The position numbers and the translations under genes are program-made. Shown piece after piece: positions 44,735-52,877 of a stretch of DNA of 59,705 nucleotides. Numbering within the stretch: the first letter of the stretch is position 1; each line of letters starts with the position of its first letter. The stretch comes from Sideroxyarcus sp. (GTDB lineage: Bacteria; Pseudomonadota; Gammaproteobacteria; Burkholderiales; Gallionellaceae): positions 1-59,705 of the forward strand of contig JAUSBC010000016.1 of NCBI GenBank assembly GCA_030652215.1. The letters are read 5' to 3'. Below the pieces are notes generated by a model. The model did not search any database. It saw only the letters and a program-made list of their open reading frames with translations, and was not told the DNA's origin.

Positions 44735-45746
44735 CGAACATTTCGGCTGCTTCTTCGCCTGCGGCGGTTGCCTGCAATTGCTGGTCGGCAATGAAACCGG
44801 ACAGGTCGCCATCGACCGCGAGGCCCATGGCTTCCAGCTTGAGGCGCGTCATGCGTATCGCGGCGAACGGGATGAACAGACCGAACGTCAGGAGGATGCC
44901 GATGAAATTGGTCACGCCGACCCACAGCAGACGGCGCGCGGACACATGGCTGTAGAAATGATGCGGCCCCAGTTCGGTATTGCCCCACACCAGATTCTGC
45001 ATATAGGCGCCGAACACGCTGCCCAGAACCATGAATACCGCAAACAGGATAAACGGGGCCAAAGCAATGAACAGTGGATTGAGGCCTTTGACCCCGCCGC
45101 CCGTACCAGACATGATCGCCAGCGCGAACACCAGCAACCCCGTGCCGATCAATACCGCGAGCGCGGACAAATAGAGCAGGTAGAAACTTTTCGCGGTCGC
45201 ATGGAGTTTGAACGCGGTGCTGCCGAAACGGCTGTTGTCGAACTGGTATTGCTTGATGCGCTGGTGCGCCAGAGGGGCCAGCAGATAGACGGAGATGGCG
45301 GCCAATACCGGATACATCAGGAAAGCGCGGTAGGCATCGCGCTTGTCGCCGGCAAAACCGAAACGCAAGCCGCGATAACTGCTGTTGTAGAGCTTGAACT
45401 GCAAGGAACGCATCAGCAGCCAAGGCATCACCAGGGCCAGCAGCACCGCCACCACGATACCCAGTATCGGGCTGATTTGGAACGAGGCGTTGTACGCGAT
45501 CAGCAATCCGACCGCGATAATGCGCCCCTTCAGAATGGCCTTGGGCAGGCCGTGATAATCGAAACTTGCGCCGTCCAGGCGCGTATTGCGGTAGAAATAC
45601 TGCAGGCGCCGCACTTTTGCCCATGCGCTGTAGATGCCCAGCGTCAGGATGGTCAGCAGCAGATTGACGATCCAGATTTTGAAATACTCCCAACCCCTGC
45701 CCGTGAACTCGAAACTCCTGTTCTGCTGCCCGAACTGCTCTTGCAT
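44715..45746 (-). CDS. YjgN family (DUF898) membrane protein
   Basis: This ~343-residue protein has seven or eight membrane helices. Family marks are FEFTGRGWEYFKIWIVNLLLTILTLGIYSAWAKVRRLQYFYRNT at the N-terminus (residues ~12-55) and the repeated LxxxxxNSSYRGLRFGFAG. The function is unknown. The start at 45746 has AGGGTGAG just before it; GTG at 45752 is the alternative. Pairs with the M48 peptidase downstream. Confidence 0.88.
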   Translation of the reverse strand: MQEQFGQQNRSFEFTGRGWEYFKIWIVNLLLTILTLGIYSAWAKVRRLQYFYRNTRLDGASFDYHGLPKAILKGRIIAVGLLIAYNASFQISPILGIVVAVLLALVMPWLLMRSLQFKLYNSSYRGLRFGFAGDKRDAYRAFLMYPVLAAISVYLLAPLAHQRIKQYQFDNSRFGSTAFKLHATAKSFYLLYLSALAVLIGTGLLVFALAIMSGTGGGVKGLNPLFIALAPFILFAVFMVLGSVFGAYMQNLVWGNTELGPHHFYSHVSARRLLWVGVTNFIGILLTFGLFIPFAAIRMTRLKLEAMGLAVDGDLSGFIADQQLQATAAGEEAAEMFDVDISF

Positions 45747-45844
45747 ACTCACCCTTTCGGTATTTTGGCTCTATATCGGCATTCCATACCACTCCTCCCA
45801 GAGTGGCCGAACTGTAGCAGCCGGATGAGCGCGCGGCAATAAAA

Positions 45845-45870
45845 AAGGGCAGCCTGAGCTGCCCTTCTTT
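45845..45870. terminator. Bidirectional intrinsic terminator
   Basis: AAGGGCAGC, loop CTGA, GCTGCCCTT forms a 9-pair stem, with A-run on the left (45841-45846) and TTCTTTT on the right. It can end the diheme cytochrome operon on the minus strand (stop at 45891, A-run becomes the U-run) and works in plus orientation as well. It separates that operon from the promoter region of the YjgN gene. Confidence 0.85.
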
Positions 45871-45890
45871 TCATGCACTGCCGGATCGAC

Positions 45891-46448
45891 TCAATCCCAG
45901 TCAGGGAAATTCGGAATGGAGACCGTATCGTTGTCGAATATGCCTTTGTCAGCCTTGGTATGGCAGGCGTTGCAATAGCTCTGCGATTTCACATCCTTGT
46001 TGCCCTTGATCATCTTCTCGGGAATGTCGTGGTGCTTGCGCTTGATGTAACGCACCTCGGTGATGCGCAACGGAGCCTCGCCTTCAGCAGTCGCCAGCGC
46101 AATCTTGCGCGAACGTTTGAACCAGGATTTTTCAGCCGCGTTTTCCATCGCATACTCGCGGATCTCTTTCAGCGTGTCCGTGTCCAGCGAAGCGTTTTCG
46201 CCGAAGTGGTCTTCCAGCGCCTTTTCGTCCAGCAGCTTCGCCCAGGATTTGCCCGGCAACAATCCGGCAGGGTAGGCGAAGTGGCAGGAGCCGCACTCTT
46301 CCTGATACACCTTGTTCGTGACGGGCTGCACTTCCTTCTGACGCGAAAAATCGATCAGCCAGGACCAGAAACTATCTTCCGCAAAAGCGGCGCCGCTACT
46401 TGTCAACAGTGCTGCAGCCAACAAGACTGCCTTGAATTTGTTTTGCAT
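45891..46448 (-). CDS. Periplasmic diheme cytochrome c (DHC)
   Basis: This 185-residue protein has a signal peptide (MQNKFKAVLLAAALLTSSGAAFA) and two c-type haem motifs, CGSCH (~52) and CNACH (~157). DHC is a small diheme electron carrier found in operons with SHP and a membrane cytochrome b, as here. The ATG at 46448 is preferred: GGAGAA lies eight bases upstream, too close to the alternative ATG at 46454. Last gene of the operon, followed by the terminator at 45845. Confidence 0.9.
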   Translation of the reverse strand: MQNKFKAVLLAAALLTSSGAAFAEDSFWSWLIDFSRQKEVQPVTNKVYQEECGSCHFAYPAGLLPGKSWAKLLDEKALEDHFGENASLDTDTLKEIREYAMENAAEKSWFKRSRKIALATAEGEAPLRITEVRYIKRKHHDIPEKMIKGNKDVKSQSYCNACHTKADKGIFDNDTVSIPNFPDWD

Positions 46449-46465
46449 TATCATTTCTCCGATCT

Positions 46466-46867
46466 TTACTTGGTCAACAGGAACTTGAGCACATCGCCCT
46501 TTTCCTGCGCTGTGCATTCTCGACTCCAAACGTCGTTGCAATTACGTTTGAACCATTTTTCGATCTTCTTTGCATCCGTGTAACGCTCTGCATTGACGCT
46601 GGGCGCCATCGGTTTGATGAGCTTGCCTGTTTTGTGATGCTTGCCATCCTTGCCCAGATCGTTGCCGTGGCAGGCAGTGCAGGACATCATCTCGCCGCCT
46701 TCGCTCTTGGCTTCCTTGGTCCAGGTCTTCATGCCGCGTTCGGCATCAAAACTGGACGCGCCTGCCGCCTTGTAGCGTGCGAACAACTCATCCGTCGCCG
46801 GGGTGGCCAGCACTGCCGGTGCCGCCGCAACCAGACAGACTGCCAGCACCATTTCCTTGAATTTCAT
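46466..46867 (-). CDS. Sphaeroides haem protein-like cytochrome c (SHP, DUF1924)
   Basis: This 133-residue protein has a signal peptide (MKFKEMVLAVCLVAAAPAVLA) and one haem motif CTACH (~62-66). The C-terminal KRNCNDVWSRECTAQEKGDVLKFL carries the cysteine pair that closes over the haem in SHP. SHP is a high-spin cytochrome that binds oxygen and small ligands and is reduced by DHC. It lies 17 bases upstream of the DHC gene. Confidence 0.9.
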   Translation of the reverse strand: MKFKEMVLAVCLVAAAPAVLATPATDELFARYKAAGASSFDAERGMKTWTKEAKSEGGEMMSCTACHGNDLGKDGKHHKTGKLIKPMAPSVNAERYTDAKKIEKWFKRNCNDVWSRECTAQEKGDVLKFLLTK

Positions 46868-46878
46868 AGCAGCGCTCC

Positions 46879-47499
46879 TTACCAGGTAATCTTGATAGCA
46901 GCAGCCATCAATACGGCACCGGCGATTGCCTTGCCCGCATGGTCATTGCTGTCATAGGGATCGTCTGCCTGGGATACCGCAAAAGCCATGGTCAGCATAC
47001 CCACCGTACCCAGCAGTGCGTGCAGATTGTCCGGATCGGTGAGGCCGTCTTCCAGGTGGAAATCGTCCCAGTGCGCGATCAGGCCGGTCGCCACGGTTGC
47101 TGCGGCCAATGCCACGGTGGCCTTCGCCAGCTTGGCATGCGTGCCGTCAGTTTCGCGTTGCGGGCACGTAGGGGTCGATGCATCGCAATGTGTTTCGCCG
47201 GGAGCCGCCATGCCGGTAAGCACCGCGCCGGCAATCGTCGCCAAACCCAGATACTGGTGCGCCTTGTTGCCCGTCAGCCAGGAAGATTCGAAGTCGCTCT
47301 TTTTCACTTCGGGGGCCGCGCTGTTCGGTTTTCTTACCAAGGTGTCAGCGTCATTGGCAGCAAGCTTGAACGACTCGTAGTCCTTGATATAGGCCCCGGA
47401 AACACGCGGCAACTCGGCAAACGCATCCTGCGCGCATGCAGTCCCGGACAGCAGTGCCACGCACAGTATGGCGGCACTCTTGCAAATAGTGCATTTCAT
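46879..47499 (-). CDS. Unknown membrane protein inserted in the DHC-SHP-cytochrome b operon
   Basis: This 206-residue protein has a signal peptide (KSAAILCVALLSGTACA), a soluble N-terminal part (~22-80) and four hydrophobic helices (~85-100, 125-145, 160-178, 188-203). Histidines at the ends of helices (HQYLGLA ~82, LIAHWDDFHLEDG ~146-153, LHALLG ~163) could bind haem b, as in cytochrome b561-type proteins, and a CDASTPTC pair sits in a loop. No family name can be given. It lies 12 bases before SHP and 3 bases after cytochrome b, so it is part of the electron-transfer unit. Confidence 0.75.
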   Translation of the reverse strand: MKCTICKSAAILCVALLSGTACAQDAFAELPRVSGAYIKDYESFKLAANDADTLVRKPNSAAPEVKKSDFESSWLTGNKAHQYLGLATIAGAVLTGMAAPGETHCDASTPTCPQRETDGTHAKLAKATVALAAATVATGLIAHWDDFHLEDGLTDPDNLHALLGTVGMLTMAFAVSQADDPYDSNDHAGKAIAGAVLMAAAIKITW

Positions 47500-47502
47500 T
47501 TA

Positions 47503-48141
47503 TTACTCCTCATTTGTTTTACGGTTTGTAGCAGATTGCGATGGAACCAATTTTTTTCCGGTGAGCATCGCCCTCACCAGGTTTTCTTTGTGCTGGATAC
47601 TACCCACCAACACCCCCAACAGATGCAGCCCGACCAGCACGAGAACTGCATGCGTCAAAAACTCGTGCAGATGACGAAACGCGTAGCTCGCGTCATCGCT
47701 CACGCGATTTGCCAGAAAAACCAGCGGCCCCTCGAAGTCGATCGTGCCCTGCGTCAGCAGACCCGAAACGAAAATCGCGACCAACACCCCGAGTAGCGTG
47801 AACACCATCAGCGCGCCCGCCGGGTTATGACCGAGATAATGCCCGGGATTGCCCTTCAGCATGGCACGCATATAAGTCAACACTTCACCAACAGGGAAAA
47901 TAAACGAGCGAAAACGCGCATATTCGCCACCCTTGAAGCCCCAATATACCCGCGCCACCAGCAACACACACAACATATAGCCCACCAGCGCGTGGATGGT
48001 GGAAGCATGCACCTCGCCGGATATGAACGCGGTCGCAAAACCCAGCACTAGCGTCCAGTGGAAAAAGCGCAGAAAGCGGTCCCACACCAATTTGGTTTGG
48101 TTACCGCTCGCTTGTGGCTCAAAAGACTGCATACTGTTCAT
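47503..48141 (-). CDS. Membrane cytochrome b (b561/Ni-Fe hydrogenase cytochrome b type)
   Basis: This 212-residue protein has four membrane helices. Haem-ligand histidines lie in DRFLRFFHWTLVLGF (~28) and IHALVGYML (~50), and in HLHEFLTHAVLVLVGLHLLGV (~158-175). It transfers electrons between the quinone pool and the periplasmic DHC/SHP. First gene of the operon. Confidence 0.92.
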   Translation of the reverse strand: MNSMQSFEPQASGNQTKLVWDRFLRFFHWTLVLGFATAFISGEVHASTIHALVGYMLCVLLVARVYWGFKGGEYARFRSFIFPVGEVLTYMRAMLKGNPGHYLGHNPAGALMVFTLLGVLVAIFVSGLLTQGTIDFEGPLVFLANRVSDDASYAFRHLHEFLTHAVLVLVGLHLLGVLVGSIQHKENLVRAMLTGKKLVPSQSATNRKTNEE

Positions 48142-48498
48142 AAAAGTAATGTTAAATAATATGAAGATAACTTGCTGTAATTTCTGTAACTTCCTGCCAC
48201 GCGGGTGGCATGCTACCAGACTGCAAGACCGTATTGGTACAAAAATTGTATCCGAAAAAATCGCTGAACCCGCATTCCCTGCCTGTCAGCGTCCGACCAA
48301 CATCAATCAGTTCCCGGTTACCATATCGAACCAACCTTAAATTAAGCTTAAGAACCAAACCGGTCGCACAGAACTCTGTATCCAGAACAGCGCGCATCCA
48401 ATCCGCAAAGCCAATAACCCTTTCTGTATAAGGCTTGCCGCATGCGCCAATGCGGACTAATCTGGTTACGCGTCAACACCAAACGAAGGAGGTGTGCC
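48142..48498. other. Divergent promoter region
   Basis: This 357-base AT-rich gap lies between cytochrome b (minus) and the small zinc-finger-like gene (plus). It contains the CTTAA direct repeat at 48336-48352. CCACGCGGGTGG (48199-48210) is a small inverted repeat (CCACgcgggTGG). No open frame is convincing. Confidence 0.5.
48336..48352. promoter_or_regulatory. CTTAA-N6-CTTAA direct repeat (PmrA/QseB-type site)
   Basis: CTTAAATTAAGCTTAAG contains two CTTAA units 11 bases apart, one helical turn, as in boxes bound by PmrA/BasR/QseB response regulators. It is 195 bases upstream of cytochrome b and ~147 bases upstream of the gene at 48499. Assignment to a regulator is by resemblance; no such regulator gene is in the window. 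Confidence 0.4.
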
Positions 48499-48696
48499 AT
48501 GACTACCAGCCCCATCCCCCAGCCTGTCGCCGGAACGATACCCTGCGATGTCTGCCACAAGGAAATCCCCCTCTCCGAAGCCCGGCATTTTGAAGCTCAG
48601 GACTATGTGGCGCATTTCTGCGGACTGGACTGCTACTCGACCTGGAAACAGCGCAGCGAAGAACAGGAAAGAATAAACAGGGAGAATCAGCGCTGA
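48499..48696 (+). CDS. Small cysteine-rich protein (DUF3330-like)
   Basis: This 65-residue protein starts MTTSPIPQPVAGTIPCDVCHKEIPLSEA and ends AQDYVAHFCGLDCYSTWKQRS. Four cysteines (CDVC and CGLDC) are placed to bind one zinc or iron, like a MYM/DUF3330-type finger. AAGGAGGTGTGCC gives a very strong ribosome site for the ATG at 48499. Its last ten bases overlap the end of the convergent gene at 48687. Function unknown. Confidence 0.75.
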   Translation: MTTSPIPQPVAGTIPCDVCHKEIPLSEARHFEAQDYVAHFCGLDCYSTWKQRSEEQERINRENQR

Positions 48697-49097
48697 GCAG
48701 CCTGATGCGGTCTGCGAACTGCAAAAAACAACCAAGGCGCAACCGCGACCCACAGCAGAACCAGCGGCCACATCCGCCCGCTTGCCATATCGTAGTTCGC
48801 CAACAACACCTCCCAAGGATGTCCGGTCACGTAGTGGAAAAATAGAAACTCGAACGCCACCGTAAGCGCCATCCAGAACAGCCCGATATATATCGCCTCC
48901 CGTGCCGATGCGGGCGGCCAGCGGCGCACGAACAGGCGGATCACCACGGCAAAAAGAAGAATGCCGCTTACGCAGGAAAGCTGATGCGCGAGCAATTCGG
49001 AAACATGCTTGCCATAAGTCAGCTCGCGCAACGCCCCATTGACCATGGCAAGCGCCAGCAACACGAACCACGCCCCCAGATAACGCAGCTTCATCAT
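48687..49097 (-). CDS. Small inner-membrane protein of unknown function
   Basis: This 136-residue protein has four hydrophobic helices (about 5-22, 38-57, 70-88, 108-125). Conserved-looking polar residues are the RELTYGKHVSELLAHQLS segment and a TGHPWE loop. It is not assigned to a family I can name. Its ATG overlaps the stop of the flavin reductase gene upstream, so the two are co-translated. Confidence 0.75.
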   Translation of the reverse strand: MMKLRYLGAWFVLLALAMVNGALRELTYGKHVSELLAHQLSCVSGILLFAVVIRLFVRRWPPASAREAIYIGLFWMALTVAFEFLFFHYVTGHPWEVLLANYDMASGRMWPLVLLWVAVAPWLFFAVRRPHQAAQR

Positions 49098-49630
49098 GCC
49101 ATCCTCGAAGGCAGTTTGATCGTCTCCCCATCCACCGCAAACACGCCCTTTCCCTGATGATGCAGCGTACGCGGATTCTTCTGCGCCGGATCGATCCATG
49201 CCTTGACTACCTCCAGCACGAAGAAGTTGTACTTGTTCACCATGCGCGTATCGACCACCCTGCATTCGAGACTGGCGAAACACTCGGCGATGAGCGGCGG
49301 CGCCACTTGCGATGCGGGCATGGCCGTCAGCTTGAACTTTTTGAACTTATCCACCTTGTTGCCCGAGCAGTTGCCTACGCCGACCACCTGTTTCGCCAGA
49401 TCCATCGGCGGAATATTAAGCACGCATTCCTTGGTCGCCACCAGCGCATCGAAGCTGTAGTTGCGTCCGCTGATTACGCACCCCACCAGCGGCGGCGTGA
49501 ACTCCATCATGGTTTGCCATGACATGGTCATGATGTTGGCTTTGCCTTTGTGCGCGGTGGTCACCAACAGCACCGGGCCAGGCTCTAAAAGGCGATAGGC
49601 GCGGGACAAAGGGAAGGATTTTCTAACCAT
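49094..49630 (-). CDS. Flavin reductase-like domain protein
   Basis: This 178-residue protein has the split-barrel FMN-binding fold of the flavin reductase family: PGPVLLVTTAHKGKANIMTMSWQT (~17-40), FTPPLVGCVISGRNYSF (~44-60) and ECVLNIPP (~67-74). Stand-alone members reduce flavin with NAD(P)H or bind FMN. No flavin-dependent partner is adjacent except the small membrane protein downstream, with which it overlaps. Confidence 0.88.
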   Translation of the reverse strand: MVRKSFPLSRAYRLLEPGPVLLVTTAHKGKANIMTMSWQTMMEFTPPLVGCVISGRNYSFDALVATKECVLNIPPMDLAKQVVGVGNCSGNKVDKFKKFKLTAMPASQVAPPLIAECFASLECRVVDTRMVNKYNFFVLEVVKAWIDPAQKNPRTLHHQGKGVFAVDGETIKLPSRMA

Positions 49631-49729
49631 CTCAATACTCCCGGCATCAAAATGAAATTGAATTTATCCTTCAATACATGAAGTTTCGCACTGCGCATGT
49701 ATTAGGCCCAGTAGCCTGGCACCCGTGAT

Positions 49730-50110
49730 TCACTCCAACTGCGCTTTTCGGTCCTGCAGATGTTGCTTCAATGCTTCAGGATCAAGCACTATCGCATTGG
49801 CATTCTTGGCGTTCTCACATCTTTCCCGATTAATGTCGCGTGCAATGGCAGCGGACTCTTCATCCGCGACGGCCGGTTCCGAATTGCATATCGCTTGCGT
49901 AACAGCCCCAACGTAGGCGCTTGCATCTTTCGCGACCTTGTCTTCAGACCCGACATTGAAAATCGCCATAAAATCCCCTGAAAACTTGTCCCACCACTCA
50001 CCGCCTTGTTCCAAGGCTTCGGATGGTTTTACGCCGGAGTAAAGCAGCACACCACCCACCAGTACAACTGAAACAACAAATTTCAAATTCACAGTCTCTC
50101 CCGAATTCAT
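49730..50110 (-). CDS. Hypothetical protein with N-terminal membrane anchor
   Basis: About 126 residues from the ATG at 50110; a GTG at 50092 with GGGAGAG before it is an equally good start (120 residues). A hydrophobic helix (LKFVVSVVLVGGVLLYSG) is followed by a charged soluble tail with SEALEQGGEWWDKFSGDFMAIF and two cysteines (AICNSEPA, RERCENAKN) that could bond. I do not recognise it; probably periplasmic. Confidence 0.55.
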   Translation of the reverse strand: MNSGETVNLKFVVSVVLVGGVLLYSGVKPSEALEQGGEWWDKFSGDFMAIFNVGSEDKVAKDASAYVGAVTQAICNSEPAVADEESAAIARDINRERCENAKNANAIVLDPEALKQHLQDRKAQLE

Positions 50111-50179
50111 GGTCAATATTGTCGAAATATCGCAAACGTATCGTATTCCGAAAATGTTGCTGCATTTCATTAACGCCAA

Positions 50180-50633
50180 AGCGGGGCCAAAGAGCCCGGT
50201 TCATTATCTTTCCCGGATACGCCGATACTTCAACCCCTTGCGAAAAATCGCGGCCGCACTATAGCGCCGCCCCCGGCGAATAGCCATATGCCGTTTGGCC
50301 TATATAACCACCCTGCCGCTGCCGCCGTACCGAATTCCCAATCCGAACAAAGCTCACCGCAACTGAAGTCGCTTTGTTCCTTCCACACGCGCTGTAACCC
50401 GGCTTCGCAGAAGCTATCGCGAAGCAGTGCAGGATGGGCACGCATTCGTGCCCGTTTTCAGTAGCTCCGACACCATTGGAATATGCTTGACGTTGTTTGA
50501 AGGGGCAGTGCGGACGAATGAAGGTGCATACGTTGGGAATCCGTCGGCCTCCTCCTTGCGGAGACAATCAACGGGACCACCCTGGCGAATGCAGAGTGCG
50601 CACCAAGCCACGCAGGCGACAGCGAATGGGCGC
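50180..50633. other. Intergenic region after the chemoreceptor gene
   Basis: This stretch has no convincing gene. GGGCACG-CATT-CGTGCCC (50436-50453) followed by GTTTT is a plus-strand hairpin with a T-run, but no plus-strand gene ends before it. A degenerate piece of the two-hairpin mini-element lies at 50531-50563. Confidence 0.5.
50531..50563 (+). repeat. Degenerate half of the two-hairpin mini-element
   Basis: CGTTGGGAATCCGTCGGCCT then CCTCCTTGCGGAG matches the right half of the insert in copies 1 and 4 (CCGTTGGGACCCATCGGCCT, CCCCCTTGCGGGGG) with several changes; the left half of the first hairpin is not present. Confidence 0.45.
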
Positions 50634-52112
50634 CTAAGCGTGCTTCTCCCTGACCATGTTGCCCACGATCTCGATGACATCCGAGCTGGCTTTCTCAGCC
50701 CCTTCCAGTTCGCGCAGCAGCTCGTCGCGCAGCGCGAGGTCGTTAACCCAATCCCTGCGAGCCAGCGCAATCGCCCGATGTACGCTGGAATGGACCTCGG
50801 CGTGCGGTTTGTCGAGTTGCGCAAACGAGGGGGTCTTTCCGAAAACTTGCTTGCCTGTGCCCTCGTAATACCATTTGCCGAGCCGGCAGTTTTTGTGGTC
50901 AACCTGCACCGCCTTCGCCTCGTCACAATCTTTCTGGATATCGATCGCCCTGTAGGCATTCTGCATATAGATGATGTGGTCCATTTTGACTAACGAACCG
51001 AAGGAGCGATTTTTCGTTCTTGAAATCGTGCTGATGGTGCTTTCTGCTGCGGCGGAAAACTCCGTGAAACGGCCCTTGAATTCGCTCATCTGCCCGTGCA
51101 CGGACCCCGTCACCTCGCGGGCCGATTCGGATTCCTGGATCATTTTTCCGACGTGTTCCTTGAACTTGGTAATGATCTGGTTGATTTCCTGTGTCGCGCC
51201 TTTGGTGCGCTCGGCCAGTTTGCGCACTTCGTCGGCGACCACGGCGAAGCCGCGCCCCGCCTCGCCAGCCCGCGCGGCTTCGATGGCCGCATTCAGCGCC
51301 AACAGGTTGGTCTGGTCGGCAATTTCGGCAATGATACGAACCGCCGAATTGATTGCCGTGCTTTCGGTCCCCAGCGTGCCGGCTGCGGCTGCCATTTCCT
51401 GCACGCGCTCGTTCATCCCGTCCAACGCATTGCTGATGGTCTCGACCACGTCCAGGCTGCTTTTCGCGGCCTCGCGATTGGTTTGCGCGATCCCTTCCAC
51501 TTCGTCCATCTCTTTGCTCATGCTGACCAGGTCTTGCTGGTTGAGCTTGAGGTTGCCCAACAGTTTGCTGGCATTGAGGGTGTGTATCCGCGACGACAAT
51601 TCATTTTTGCTGATGTAAGCCCCATTCGCCTCCATCGCCTGGATTGCCACGTTGATCTTCTCCAGAGAAACGGCAAATTGCCCGGGCAACCCCGCCGTGT
51701 ACGCCTTGCGGTAGTAGCTGCCTTCGGCCACCAGCTTGAAGCAGGTATTGACCTCCTTGAAGTAGTTCTCGATCAGATCGAGAAAGTCATTCAGCTCCCA
51801 TGCCGCCATGCCGATTTCGCCGAGTCCTGCGGTATGGGTGACGCGCAGGTTCAATTGTCCCTCGCGGGAACTGCGCAGCACGGCCGCCATCTTCTCGACC
51901 ACCGCAGTCGCCTTGCAGAACTGGGTATAGGCAAAAATGGAGAAGGCAATTCCTGTCAGCGGAAAAGCCCAGGTAATGATCGCAAACTCGCCAAGATGAA
52001 CGGTCTCCCATACCGCCATGGCGACGGTAATGAGCACGTAAAACGAGCACACCAACACAAAGCGCCCCCCCATCATGAAACGGTTCAGCAGATTTACTTT
52101 ACGATTTGGCAT
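50634..52112 (-). CDS. Methyl-accepting chemotaxis protein with CZB zinc domain
   Basis: About 492 residues. Two membrane helices at the N-terminus (~18-40 and ~45-65) with almost no periplasmic loop, then a HAMP-like stretch (~70-125), a coiled-coil signalling domain with hairpin tip [37 protein letters not shown] (~265-300), and a C-terminal CZB domain (~385-490; [41 protein letters not shown]) with the His/Cys zinc set. CZB domains sense zinc or oxidants such as hypochlorous acid. The ATG at 52112 has GGAG seven bases before it; a TTG at 52133 would overlap the PAS gene. Works with the PAS protein encoded directly upstream. Confidence 0.9.
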   Translation of the reverse strand: MPNRKVNLLNRFMMGGRFVLVCSFYVLITVAMAVWETVHLGEFAIITWAFPLTGIAFSIFAYTQFCKATAVVEKMAAVLRSSREGQLNLRVTHTAGLGEIGMAAWELNDFLDLIENYFKEVNTCFKLVAEGSYYRKAYTAGLPGQFAVSLEKINVAIQAMEANGAYISKNELSSRIHTLNASKLLGNLKLNQQDLVSMSKEMDEVEGIAQTNREAAKSSLDVVETISNALDGMNERVQEMAAAAGTLGTESTAINSAVRIIAEIADQTNLLALNAAIEAARAGEAGRGFAVVADEVRKLAERTKGATQEINQIITKFKEHVGKMIQESESAREVTGSVHGQMSEFKGRFTEFSAAAESTISTISRTKNRSFGSLVKMDHIIYMQNAYRAIDIQKDCDEAKAVQVDHKNCRLGKWYYEGTGKQVFGKTPSFAQLDKPHAEVHSSVHRAIALARRDWVNDLALRDELLRELEGAEKASSDVIEIVGNMVREKHA

Positions 52113-52129
52113 TTGTCGCTCCGTCTCGA

Positions 52130-52648
52130 TCAAAGGGTAAGGACGAACTTGTCGTAAGTCGTACCCATCGACTTCAGCTTGTCGGTCAACATGGCCACCG
52201 ATGCTACCGGCGCGCTTGCCGCACCCGTCTTGCGCTCGATCTCCAGCATCTCCTCATAGATCGGCTGAATGACAGCAATAGCTTCCGGCTTCGCCTGTTT
52301 TCTTACCGAAAAATATCCGATTAGTTTGCCGCTGGCATCCAAGTCCTCGGTGATATTGGCAAACACCCAGTAATAATCCCCGGCCGAGGTCAGATTCTTG
52401 ACGTAGCCGAAGAACTCCCGGCCGTCCTTCAGCGTATCCCAAAGCAGCTTGAACACACCGCGCGGCATGTCGGGATGGCGAATGATGTTGTGCTGTTTTT
52501 GCAGCACATCGCTTTCGGCATAGTTCGCAATTCTCATGAACGTGCGGTTCACATAGGTCATGCGACCGGTGGTATCCGTTTTGGAAACAATGACGTCTTG
52601 CGGTCCCAGCAATACCTCGTGCCGGGTGGGGACTATTCCTGATTTCAT
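52130..52648 (-). CDS. Aer-like PAS protein, probable sensor for the adjacent MCP
   Basis: This 172-residue protein has one PAS domain (~18-125) with [50 protein letters not shown] and [15 protein letters not shown]. These motifs are those of the FAD-binding PAS of the aerotaxis receptor Aer. The short C-terminal helical tail ([21 protein letters not shown]) may dock to the receptor. No membrane helix or signalling domain of its own; the gene ends 17 bases before the MCP start. Confidence 0.9.
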   Translation of the reverse strand: MKSGIVPTRHEVLLGPQDVIVSKTDTTGRMTYVNRTFMRIANYAESDVLQKQHNIIRHPDMPRGVFKLLWDTLKDGREFFGYVKNLTSAGDYYWVFANITEDLDASGKLIGYFSVRKQAKPEAIAVIQPIYEEMLEIERKTGAASAPVASVAMLTDKLKSMGTTYDKFVLTL

Positions 52649-52877
52649 GCATCCTCCATACTTCTTATTGGTATTTTGTCCATGAGTTGAGTATAGCTAT
52701 CGGCAACTAGTTTGGGATATTTAACGTTTTGGGCATATTACGCATTGAATATGTCGGCGAAATGATCTCCCGGTCAACAGAATGCCAGAGAGAAACCGTT
52801 ATTTACCCGGCAATCTCGCGTAAAATCATGGCCGCTGTTTCCCATTAATACACCGCACCAAAGATCCAATCTCCCCT

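Noticed and set aside
50436..50457. Intrinsic terminator GGGCACG-CATT-CGTGCCCGTTTT
   Set aside because: The hairpin is good but it points along the plus strand, where no gene ends nearby; on the minus strand there is no T-run after it.
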